Assembly: GCF_000471905.2 (NCBI RefSeq)
Contig: NW_006494856.1
Location: 732,372 to 796,371 of the forward strand
Direction of reading: 5' to 3'
Origin: Amborella trichopoda
Taxonomy: Eukaryota; Streptophyta; Magnoliopsida; Amborellales; Amborellaceae
Length of the DNA: 64,000 bases
In this document: positions 48,961 through 57,353 of the stretch, one piece after another
Numbering within the stretch: position 1 is the stretch's first letter
How the letters are laid out: the number at the start of each line of letters is the position of its first letter
Made by a program: the position numbers and the translations under genes
The notes under the pieces: generated by a model
Told to the model about the DNA's origin: nothing
Databases searched by the model: none
Seen by the model: only the letters and a program-made list of their open reading frames with translations

Positions 48961-50595
48961 TTGGAGTTCCATTCCTCACTCATAAATGAAACAGGAATAT
49001 CGTCAGTCATTCAAAATATTCCAATACATTTTAATTTTATACATAAACCAAAATTGAAAGAACTCAATAGTGTCAAAAGTCAATTGAATAACAAAGAAAA
49101 ATTTCTTTGTACCCTTAAACAAGAAATAAAATATAAAGCTATTGAAGAACAATTACAAACCTCTTCAATACAACAAAAGATTCAAGCATTACAACAATAT
49201 ATAGAAACTTCTATATGTAGTGAGCATCCCAATGCTTTCTGGGAAAGGAAAAAACATAGCATCAGTCTACCATACGAACAAAGATTTGATGAAAAACAAA
49301 TACCTACAAAAGCTAGACCAATACAAATGAATACTATCTTATTAGATATGTGCAGAAAAGAGATTGAGGATCTCCAACAGAAAAAACTAATAAGACCAAG
49401 CTCCTCACCTTGGAGCTGTGCAGCCTTTTATGTCAATAAAAATGCTGAAAAGGAACGAGGAGTTCCTAGACTTGTTATTAATTATAAACCTTTGAATAAA
49501 GTCTTAAAATGGATTAGATATCCTATTCCCAATAAAAAAGACTTGTTAGATAGAGTTGCTCAAGCATGCATCTTTTCTAAATTTGATATGAAATCTGGAT
49601 ATTGGCAAATACAGATCCAAGAACAAGATAAATATAAAACTGCATTTAATGTTCCATTTGGACAATACGAATGGAATGTTATGCCTTTTGGTTTGAAAAA
49701 TGCTCCATCAGAATTCCAGAAAATAATGAATGAAGTCTTTAATGCTTACCATCATTTTATGATAGTATATATTGATGATGTGTTAATATTCTCGGAATCA
49801 ATAGATCAACATATCAAACACATTAATACATTTATTCATGCAGTTAGGAATGCTGGATTGGTTGTCTCAGCCAAAAAGATAACATTATTCAAAACCAATA
49901 TAAGATTTCTAGGACATATGATTCATCATGGAACTATTATTCCCATAGACAGATCAATACAATTCACTGATAAATTTAGTGATCAAATACTTGATAAAAA
50001 GGAACTCCAACGGTTCCTAGGTTGTTTAAATTATGTTAGTAATTTCTATCCTAACCTTGCTTTAGATTCTAAACCTTTATATGATATACTCAAAAAGAAT
50101 CCTCCACCATGGACCAATATCCATACCAAGGCCGTTCAGGTAATTAAAAGCAAGGTAAAGACATTAGACTGTCTCTCCTTACCTCATCCAACTGCTTTTA
50201 AAATTATAGAATGTGATGCTTCTGACAAAGGCCTCGGTGGTATTCTTAAACAAAAAATTGATTCTCAAGAACAATTACTTCGATATACTTCTAAAGCTTG
50301 GAATACTACTCAATTAAATTATTCCATGGTTAAAAAAGAACTCTTAGCAATCGTTCATTGTGTTTCAAAATTCCAAAGTGATATTTTAAACCAACATTTT
50401 CTCATACGAACTGACTGCAAAGCAGCCAAGGATATTCTGCAAAAAGATGTTAAAAATTTAGTTTCCAAACAAATATTTGCTCGGTGGCAGGCTATATTAT
50501 CCGCCTTCGACTTTTCTATCGAACACCTTCCCGGGTCTTCTAATTCCTTACCTGACTTTTTAACTCGTGAATTTTTGCAGGGGGGGCAACACTGA
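48961..50595 (+). CDS. Copy 1: reverse transcriptase-RNase H, open reading frame retained
   Basis: A frame of 544 codons remains open, although upstream breaks disconnect it from the rest of ORF1 and the position given is not a true ATG start. RT blocks are 'PWSCAAFYV', 'LVINYKPLNKV', 'FSKFDMKSGYWQIQI', 'MPFGLKNAPSEFQ' and the catalytic Y-I-D-D at residues 270-273 (49768-49779). RNase H has 'ECDASDKGLGG' with Asp at residue 419, Glu near 461 and Asp at 485. It ends with 'PDFLTRE' and overlaps the ORF2 frame. It reverse-transcribes pregenomic RNA primed by tRNA-Met. A deletion near 48976 removed a few codons upstream of RT. This is the only full RT in the window. Confidence 0.9.
   Translation: MEFHSSLINETGISSVIQNIPIHFNFIHKPKLKELNSVKSQLNNKEKFLCTLKQEIKYKAIEEQLQTSSIQQKIQALQQYIETSICSEHPNAFWERKKHSISLPYEQRFDEKQIPTKARPIQMNTILLDMCRKEIEDLQQKKLIRPSSSPWSCAAFYVNKNAEKERGVPRLVINYKPLNKVLKWIRYPIPNKKDLLDRVAQACIFSKFDMKSGYWQIQIQEQDKYKTAFNVPFGQYEWNVMPFGLKNAPSEFQKIMNEVFNAYHHFMIVYIDDVLIFSESIDQHIKHINTFIHAVRNAGLVVSAKKITLFKTNIRFLGHMIHHGTIIPIDRSIQFTDKFSDQILDKKELQRFLGCLNYVSNFYPNLALDSKPLYDILKKNPPPWTNIHTKAVQVIKSKVKTLDCLSLPHPTAFKIIECDASDKGLGGILKQKIDSQEQLLRYTSKAWNTTQLNYSMVKKELLAIVHCVSKFQSDILNQHFLIRTDCKAAKDILQKDVKNLVSKQIFARWQAILSAFDFSIEHLPGSSNSLPDFLTREFLQGGQH
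50563..50586 (+). promoter_or_regulatory. ORF1/ORF2 overlap with splice-acceptor-like motif
   Basis: 'gaatttttgcag' followed by seven G. The T-run plus GCAG resembles a plant 3' splice site, and the ORF2 frame (+1 relative to ORF1) is open from here. The same 'gaatttttgcaggg' occurs in the old copy near 43060 and in copy 4 near 60035. Use as an acceptor is inferred. Confidence 0.45.
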
Positions 50596-50686
50596 CCATA
50601 CCGACGAACAGCCCTTATCACTTGCCTTGCAACTGTTCGAAGACAATAAGAATATTAATATTTCACCTTTACTTTCACCTATCAAT

Positions 50687-51907
50687 ATGGGTTCTAGAGA
50701 CACTTCTCGTAGAAATAAACAACCCATAACCAGTCAAATAATACCATATGAAGGGGAACAACCGCCTTTGGCAATTCGTTCACCCTCTCAATCTCTTGTG
50801 CACCAAATTACCTATCCTGAAGCAACAGCTTCAAAACCCATATATTCTCCTGTACAAAGCAAATCTGCTACTCCATCCAATATACCCAGATCTGCCTACC
50901 TTGAAAGAGCCTATCTCATGGATATCACTATCGATGAGAATTATATCAATACTGAGCCCATAAAACTTGCTCCTCTATATTTGATCAACCATCTTAACCC
51001 TTCCATTGGGGTTAAAACAAGAGAATACTTTGAAGCAATACTAATGGAAACAGGATCCATTTCTGTAGTCCATTATTTTCAACAAAACACTTGGGCTATT
51101 GCATATAGTAAAGTCCAGATTAAAAATATACTTCCTTATGAAGAGTGGGGTTGTAATCCCGCCCATGGGAAGAAACTTCAAAATCCAGACTTTTCATATA
51201 AGTATTTTAAGTATGCCGAATATATAGAGGCATGGCACAAATTTTTCTATTACCAAAATCCTAACTATACTCATAGTTGGTATATTCAATTTAGATTACA
51301 AATTTTGAAACGTTTTCCCACCTGGTTCAAAAACTGGTTTTTTGTGTGGGGATCAACTGTCCAAATTTTACCACCTGCCTTCAAAGCAGTGCAAGACAAA
51401 TTCCAAGCCTATAACCAGAATGATATCACCATAGACCATCATCTCTATTTTATGGCCTTGTACCAAATACCCTGGATAATGAAATGGGAATATACCATTT
51501 CCCCCAATACTACCTCTGATTATACCTTTATACCTAGACTCGAAAAGACCATTTCGGTAAAATGGTGGGATATCTTTAATATGGACCCATCCTCACTTAC
51601 TCCAAAAAGAATTCCTCCAAAACCTCTGGAAACACCCCAAAGCCAGAATACAGCCAATACTTCTTTCTATTTTCCCACATACCTAAGAAATATGTTACAA
51701 GCAAACCCTAATGCCTCGAAAGAGACATTGGAAAACCAGATGAAAGAAATATTTGCCGAAGAAGGGAGAAAGCCAATCTCCTCTGATGAAACCGTACAGT
51801 CCTCTCCCAATATCAATCAATACCTCAATCTCCCAATAGAAGATCCAGAAGAAACTGATCTAGATGAAGATGAAGATGACCCGGATGAGTTCAGTCAACG
51901 ACCATAA
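50687..51907 (+). CDS. Copy 1: ORF2, 406 aa, function unknown, intact
   Basis: First ATG at 50687 ('MGSRDTSRRNKQ'). The frame is open upstream to 50567 and overlaps the ORF1 end, but that extension has no ATG. N-terminal ~90 residues are polar and proline/serine-rich. A central aromatic domain has blocks 'YFEAILMETGSISVVHYF', 'AEYIEAWHKFFYYQN', 'FPTWFKNWFFVWGS', 'LYFMALYQIPWIMKWEY' and 'ISVKWWDIF'. The C-terminal ~60 residues are strongly acidic. No signal peptide, membrane segment or enzyme motif seen. Florendoviruses are described as having an ORF2 of unknown function at this place. The frame is intact here and broken in copies 3 and 4. Expression could be from a spliced or subgenomic RNA. 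Confidence 0.85.
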   Translation: MGSRDTSRRNKQPITSQIIPYEGEQPPLAIRSPSQSLVHQITYPEATASKPIYSPVQSKSATPSNIPRSAYLERAYLMDITIDENYINTEPIKLAPLYLINHLNPSIGVKTREYFEAILMETGSISVVHYFQQNTWAIAYSKVQIKNILPYEEWGCNPAHGKKLQNPDFSYKYFKYAEYIEAWHKFFYYQNPNYTHSWYIQFRLQILKRFPTWFKNWFFVWGSTVQILPPAFKAVQDKFQAYNQNDITIDHHLYFMALYQIPWIMKWEYTISPNTTSDYTFIPRLEKTISVKWWDIFNMDPSSLTPKRIPPKPLETPQSQNTANTSFYFPTYLRNMLQANPNASKETLENQMKEIFAEEGRKPISSDETVQSSPNINQYLNLPIEDPEETDLDEDEDDPDEFSQRP

Positions 51908-52132
51908 GAAATCATCACCGACTTCAAGATTCCCTTCAATCATCCCCGACAAACCACTGTATAAAGTTTTTACAAAAATGCTCCACCGACTTCTGTCAAT
52001 ATCTCCACCGACGCTGTCACCCTCATCAATAAACTAAAAGGCATCAGGAACAGTATTCACCGAGACAACACGACAAGCAAAGACTATTCAAGATGCTTTT
52101 ACTATAGCCACCACAGACAAAAAGACAAAAAT

Positions 52133-52218
52133 ACTGTAGCCACTATGGTGCTTTACACTGTAGCCACTGAGCACTGTAGCTACTAAGCACTGTAGCCACT
52201 AAAGCACTGTAGCCACTC
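52133..52218 (+). promoter_or_regulatory. Clustered 'cactgtagccact' repeats upstream of viral TATA
   Basis: Five to six copies of a 12-14 bp motif close to 'gcactgtagccact' lie 110-190 bp upstream of the TATA box. Copy 4 carries the same cluster with a different unit number. The position suits an enhancer or transcription-factor array; inferred. Confidence 0.5.
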
Positions 52219-52326
52219 TCTTTTGGTCTTATCTTTCTTTTCTTTCTTGTCCTTTTGTGCCGACATCTGCTTTATCTCTTTTGTCCTCTTCCACCGACAC
52301 TTGCTTCTTCTCTAAGCAAGTTCATC

Positions 52327-52334
52327 TATAAAAA
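52327..52334 (+). promoter_or_regulatory. TATA box of pregenomic RNA promoter, copy 1/2 junction
   Basis: 'tataaaaa' in 'ctataaaaaggggac', 420 bp past ORF2, the expected place for a caulimovirid promoter. Conserved in copy 4 (58274-58281). Confidence 0.7.
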
Positions 52335-52477
52335 GGGGACGAACCCCTTTCATTCAGCAGGTCGAACTCTTCCTTCCTCTTCCTCCTCTTCTCAGTCAAG
52401 ACCTTGAGGTCAAAGACTCTCTCCTTTTTAAAGCTGCTCTCTTAGCCTCTCCTTTCTCGACCAAGGAGCTTCTCTCT

Positions 52478-52568
52478 AAGATACTCTCTTCTCTCTTAGA
52501 TAATCTCTTCTCTCTGAGTTCATCTCTTCTCTCTGAGTTCATCTCTTCTCTCTAAGATACTCTTTCAA
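52478..52568 (+). repeat. CT-rich tandem repeat in the viral leader
   Basis: Units around 'ctcttctctctgagttcat' or 'ctcttctctct(a/t)aga' repeat about five times, 150-240 nt downstream of the TATA box. CT-rich downstream elements stimulate several caulimovirid promoters, so a similar role is possible. Confidence 0.65.
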
Positions 52569-52931
52569 TCCTTCTTCAGTCAGAAAGACCAGATCATCAA
52601 ATATCAGACCTTGCTTCCAAAATATTCCAGGTTCAATACTATCTCCTTTTCTGAAATATGTGTGACTGCAATTTCCATTCTCTTCCAATATACTGCCCAG
52701 AAAACTGGAAACTATTTTCCAGCTATTGTATATGCACCCAGTGAGTCCTTACTTTCTGTTTATCCTTTCACTTCTGAATATTCTGTTTGTTTCTGTCTGA
52801 GTCATTTCTCTCTGTTTCCTTTCTGAGTCATTTCATATTTTGCTTAGTATTATTAAGTGTGATTTCTGTAAATATATTCAGTGTGCTTTCAGTGTGATTT
52901 ATGTAAATGTAATCAGTGTGCTTTCAGTTGG

Positions 52932-52937
52932 AATAAA
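52932..52937 (+). promoter_or_regulatory. Candidate viral poly(A) signal
   Basis: AATAAA about 600 nt downstream of the TATA box and 300 nt before the primer site. Present at the same place in copies 3 (56109-56114) and 4 (57651-57656). If used, pregenomic RNA would have about 600 nt of terminal redundancy. Confidence 0.5.
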
Positions 52938-53230
52938 GTGTTTTTTATGAATATGTGACTATGCAGTTTAAAATATTATTCAATATACAAATTAGATAAT
53001 TTACTTACGCACAGTGGATAGTAATAGATGTTTCTATAATTCCCTTTGTCTGCATAATATTGTTTGTCTTTAATTATTATAGGATCTTACAAGAATTACT
53101 AAAATACAATCGTATCCTATTTGCTTATTTACTCTGAAATCATTTAAAATTATATGCAAAAATAGTTCAAAAAATACCCAAAGTTAAAGTATTAAGATTA
53201 TAAGACAGTGCTGTAGATCCTGGCCGAAGT

Positions 53231-53244
53231 TCGTATCAGAGCCA
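53231..53244 (+). promoter_or_regulatory. tRNA-Met primer-binding site, copy 2 (one mismatch)
   Basis: 'tcgtatcagagcca', one base off the 14-nt tRNA-Met complement that caulimovirids use (seen unmutated in copy 3 at 55948-55961). Marks the start of minus-strand synthesis and the conventional genome origin. Confidence 0.8.
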
Positions 53245-53245
53245 A

Positions 53246-53335
53246 ACAGCAAGACTGTCATAGTTACAACAGTAGAACTGTTCAAACAGTGAATCTGTGT
53301 AAACAGTTAAACTGTCACAACAGTGAATCTGTTCT
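53246..53335 (+). repeat. Array of acagt/actgt half-palindromes after the primer site
   Basis: About eight short 'acag(t)' and '(a)ctgt' motifs alternate every 8-12 nt, able to pair locally into small stems. The same arrangement is in copy 3 at 55868-55945. Lies in the leader between primer site and movement-protein ATG. Confidence 0.6.
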
Positions 53336-53534
53336 TTTTTCTCATAATATGAGATAAAATTTACATCTTGACTAGCGAAACTAAGTTAAACTAACATTCT
53401 AGAAAGTTGGTTTGAGAGTTAAGACAAGAGACAAGTGAAAGCCTATTGCAAAGTACCGCCAAGGCCAGGAAGAGCCGCTTAGGGAAAACGCTGGGCCACT
53501 GAATGTCCAGATTGTCATTATCCGCAACCTACGG

Positions 53535-55398
53535 ATGGCTAGTTTAATAAGGAATCTAACTAGTAAGCATGCAACTTCATCTCAAACTCTTAGAGTAAAA
53601 AATAAAGAACAAATAGTCATAAATGACATCGAACATAATATTCAAAACTGGAATATACCTAAGGTACCAATCCATGACGTTTACAATAAAGGATCATTCA
53701 AATTTAAGATGGGTTATGCCATCAAGACTGTAGAAGAAAGTTTATCGGTTACACAAAATCAAGAAGACTTTCACCTGCTGTCAAAGAAAATCATTGAAAA
53801 ACATAAAGAACAAAATTACAAATATTTATATATTGGATTAATCCAAATAGCAATGAAACCTTTGACCCGATTAGGGTTGAACACCTCTGTGCTTGTATGC
53901 CTAAGAGATACAAGACACAATATTTTCACAGACTCGCTACTCGGGATGGTTGAATCCAGCGTCTGTAGTGGTCCCATATATTTTAATTGTTTTCCAAATT
54001 TTTTTGTTTCTTTGACTGACCCAAATATTTTAGATATATTAACAATCAATCTAAAAGCACATGGTTTTAATATGATACAAGGTTCTCAAAACTTAGCAAT
54101 AGTTTATAGAATATATTACAAAATCATGAATACCTTATGTCCAAATATTATGCAAATTGATCAAAAAGATCAAACTATCTTATTTCAAACAAACATAGAA
54201 AAATCAAATATGATTGTACCTAAAACTATCAAATGGTCAGATATTAGACTACCACAATCATGGGCATTACAAAATGCCAATCAACCTCAAGAGGTTCCTC
54301 AAAATCATATTCCCAATCAAATAATAGAACATCATGATGGTAATATTGAAATTAAATTTAACCAATTACAAGTTCAAGATGATATAAATATAAATAGAAA
54401 AAGGAATATTAAAAATAAAATACCCAGCAGAAAATCTTATTCTACAGACCCAAATGTGATAATATTACCACCTCCTACTGTGTCTTCTTCAATACCCAGT
54501 TCAGACCTACATTTTCAAGGAATAAGGAGAACATCCGATCATGTAATTATACCTACATATACTCCTGAATCTAGTACTACTAATACTACTGAACCTAGTA
54601 TAGAAGAATTAAAAGATTTCCAAATATTGACTTTACAAGTAGAGGAATATGATAATAATCAATACACAGATGAATATATAGCAGCATATTTAGCCGCTAA
54701 ATTGGAAAGAAAAAAGATAAAAATTGATTATACTTATATTAAGCAAGATTTTATGTCTGATGAAAATAGACAAATCAGACAATGGTATTTGACAAATATA
54801 CAGTTACCATTAAGAGAAAAATTACAGGCCAAATATAATAAGTTTCTTAAAAAGGAAAGAAAATCAGAAGGATATTTTTCATGGTTAATAAATAACTATC
54901 AACATCAGCTTCATATCCCTTCTTCTTTTGATGATGAGATTCAAACAATAGAAGAAAAAACCTATATCAGTACGGATGGTACTACAACTGTTAGTATTCA
55001 CCCTTTTGAGAAAAGCCTAATACTCAAGACAATTATTCCATTAAAAGATGAACCTACAAAATCGCCATCTTTATATGATATAATTGCTACTCCATATAAA
55101 ATCTTACCCAAAGAACTTGGTAAGAAACAAGAATTGATTCCACATATAGTAGAACAAAATAATTATACCAATCTTTATATGCAATCTTTAGGAAAACAAG
55201 CAGAAAGAATAGAAAGACTTGTTACTAAAGAACAACCTTCTACTACAATCATACCAAGATCAGTTTTGTTCAAACCACCTCCAGAATTAAATAAAAATAA
55301 ATTTCATATAGGAGAAAATAATAAATCCCTTATGGATCAGTTAATATCAAAATTATCCCAACTAGATATTAAAGAAATACCTTCTCTACAAATAGCCA
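53535..55398 (+). CDS. Copy 2: ORF1 N-terminal part with movement protein, 3'-truncated
   Basis: The ATG at 53535 opens an uninterrupted frame of over 620 codons. Residues 1-230 resemble the 30K movement-protein superfamily: 'LVCLRDTRHNIFTDSLLG' with the family's conserved Asp (residue 125), then beta-rich segments with 'GPIYFNCFPNFFVSLTDPN'. Movement proteins carry virus between cells through plasmodesmata. Residues ~290-600 form a polar linker with 'HIPSSFDDEIQTIEEKTY' and precede the coat domain. Homology stops at 55398, and the last ~8 codons (to 55421) come from inverted sequence. This is the only copy in the window that preserves the whole movement-protein domain. Downstream enzymes are absent. 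Confidence 0.88.
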
Positions 55399-55657
55399 TG
55401 ATTTTCTTTGACAGTAGGTGAAAGTCTTCTTGATTTTGTGTAACCGATAAACTTTCTTCTACAGTCTTGATGGCATAACCCATCTTAAATTTGAATGATC
55501 CTTTATTGTAAACGTGATGGATTGGTACCTTAGGTATATTCCAGTTTTGAATATTATGTTCGATGTCATTTATGACTATTTGTTCTTTATTTTTTACTCT
55601 AAGAGTTTGAGATGAAGTTGCATGTTTACTAGTTAGATTCCTTATTAAACTAGCCAT
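55399..55657 (-). pseudogene. Copy 3: movement protein N-terminal fragment
   Basis: ATG at 55657; about 85 codons nearly identical to copy 2, differing at a His/Asp position near residue 48, then broken at the inversion point just after 'LLSKKI'. Cannot yield a movement protein. Confidence 0.88.
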
Positions 55658-56452
55658 CCGTAGGTTGCGGATAATGACAATCTGGACATTCAGTGGCCCA
55701 GCGTTTTCCCTAAGCGGCTCTTCCTGGCCTTGGCGGTACTTTGCAATAGGCTTTCACTTGTCTCTTGTCTTAACTCTCGGACCAACTTTCTAAGATGTTA
55801 GTTTAACTTAGTTTCGCTAGTCAAGATGTAACTTTTATCTCATACTATTAGAAAAAAGAACAGATGCACTGTTGTGACAGTTTAACTGTTTACACAGATT
55901 CACTGTTTGAACAGTTCTACTGTTGTAACTGTGACAGTCTTGCTGTTTGGCTCTGATACCAACTTCGGCCAGGATCTACAGCACTGTCTTATAATCTTAA
56001 AGGGAATTATAGAAACATCTATTACTATCCACTGTGCGTAAGTAAATTCTCTAATTTTTATATTGAATAATATTTTAAACGGCATAGTCACATATTCATA
56101 AAAAACACTTTATTCCAACTGAAAGCACACTGATTACATTTACATAAATCACACTGAAAGCACACTGAGTATATTTACAGAAATCACACTTAATAATACT
56201 AAGGAAAATATGAAATGACTCAGAAATGAAACAAAGAGAAATGACTCAGACAGAAACAAACAGAATATTCAGAAGTGAAAGGATAAACAGAAAGTAAGGA
56301 CTCACTGAGCGCATATACAATAGCTGGAAAATAGTTTCCAGTTTTCTGGGCAGTATGTTGGAAGAGAATGGAAATTGCAGTCACACATATTTTAGAAAAG
56401 GAGATAGTATTGAACCTGGAATATTTTGGAAGCAAGGTCTGATATTTGATGA
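55658..56452 (-). other. Copy 3: viral leader with internal deletion
   Basis: Aligns to the leader before the movement protein in copy 2. About 140-150 bp around 55999 are missing relative to the other leaders. AATAAA on - at 56109-56114. TATA box absent because the segment stops at 56452. Confidence 0.8.
55948..55961 (-). promoter_or_regulatory. tRNA-Met primer-binding site, copy 3 (unmutated)
   Basis: On -, 'tggtatcagagcca', the tRNA-Met complement also known from cauliflower mosaic virus. Strong evidence that the family is a pararetrovirus. Confidence 0.88.
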
Positions 56453-56600
56453 TCTTGCTGTTTGGCTCTGAGACCAACTTCGGCCAGGATCTACAGCACT
56501 GTCTTATAATCTTACAGTACTGTCTTATAATCAATACACAGATGAATATATAGCAGCATATTTAGCCGCTAAATTGGAAAGAAAAAAGATAAAAATTGAT
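56453..56600. other. Copy 3: junction scraps
   Basis: 56453-56529 is a second primer-site fragment on - with a changed base at 56470 or so ('ctctgagacc'). 56530-56600 is + oriented and matches 54655-54728 in ORF1 of copy 2. Both flanks show shared short sequence with the lost partner. Confidence 0.85.
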
Positions 56601-56653
56601 ACAGTGGTTTGTCGGGGATGATTGAAGGGAATCTTGAAGTCGGTAATGATTTC

Positions 56654-57349
56654 TTATGGTCGTTGACTGAACTCATCCGGGTCATCTTCATCTTCATCTG
56701 GATCAGTTTCTTCTGGATCTTCTATTGGGAGATTGAGGTATTGATTGATATTGGGAGAGGACTGTACGGTTTCATCAGAGGAGACTGGCTTTCTCCCTGC
56801 TTCGGCAAATATTTCTTTCATCTGGTTTTCCAATGTCTCTTTCGAGGCATTAGGGTTTGCTTGTAACATATTTCTTAGGTACGTGGGAAAATCGAAAGAA
56901 GTATTGGCTGTATTCTGGCTTTGGGGTGTTTCCAGAGGTTTTGGAGGAATTCTTTTTGGAGTAAGTGAGGATGGGTCCATATTAAAGATGTCCCACCATT
57001 TTACCGAAATGGTCTTTCCGAGTCTAGGTATAAAGGTATAATCAAAGGTAGAATTGGGGGAAATGGTATATTCCCATTTCATTATCCAGGGTATTTGGTA
57101 CAAGGCCATAAAATAGAGATGATGGTCTATGGTGATATCATTCTGGTTATAGGCTTGGAATTTGTCTTGCACTGCTTTGAAGGCAAGTGGTAAAATTTGG
57201 ACAGTTGATCCCCACACAAAAAACCAATTTTTGAACCAGGTGGGAAAACGTTCCAAAATTTGTAATCTAAATTGAATATACCAACTATGAGTATAGTTAG
57301 GATTTTGGTAATAGAAAAATTTGTGCCATGCCTCTATATGTTCGGCATA
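56654..57349 (-). pseudogene. Copy 3: C-terminal half of ORF2
   Basis: Begins at 'AEHIEAWHKFFYYQN' and runs without stops to the normal acidic end at 56654. Upstream it joins a broken primer-binding site at 57350, so the N-terminal half is lost. 97% or so alike to copies 1 and 4 by eye. Confidence 0.85.
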
Positions 57350-57353
57350 CCAT

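Larger units (their letters stand above)
45655..53230 (+). mobile_element. Young pararetrovirus copy 1 (5' end lost in the gap)
   Basis: From mid movement protein through coat protein, protease, RT, RNase H, ORF2 and the intergenic promoter/leader, then straight into copy 2 at the primer-binding site. The sequence starting at 45655 recurs at 54226, so the head-to-tail period is 8,571 bp. Absence of LTRs, presence of a 30K-type movement protein in the family, and a CaMV-like tRNA-Met primer site support Caulimoviridae over a retrotransposon. Confidence 0.9.
53231..55398 (+). mobile_element. Young pararetrovirus copy 2, truncated by inversion
   Basis: Starts at the primer-binding site directly after copy 1 and runs through leader, movement protein and the linker into the coat region. 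It breaks off at 55398 where the sequence turns into inverted copy 3. Confidence 0.88.
55399..57349 (-). mobile_element. Young pararetrovirus copy 3, mosaic fragment
   Basis: On -, in rearranged order: movement-protein N-terminus, leader with primer site, a leader segment, a second mutated primer-site piece (56453-56529), a + oriented 71-bp ORF1 scrap (56530-56600), and the 3' half of ORF2 (57349 down to about 56654). Several joints share 3-6 bases with both partners. Confidence 0.85.

Noticed and set aside
52611-52826. 71-codon leader ORF, repeated in copies 3 and 4
   Set aside because: It starts with TTG rather than ATG, and its conservation follows from the overall near-identity of the copies.
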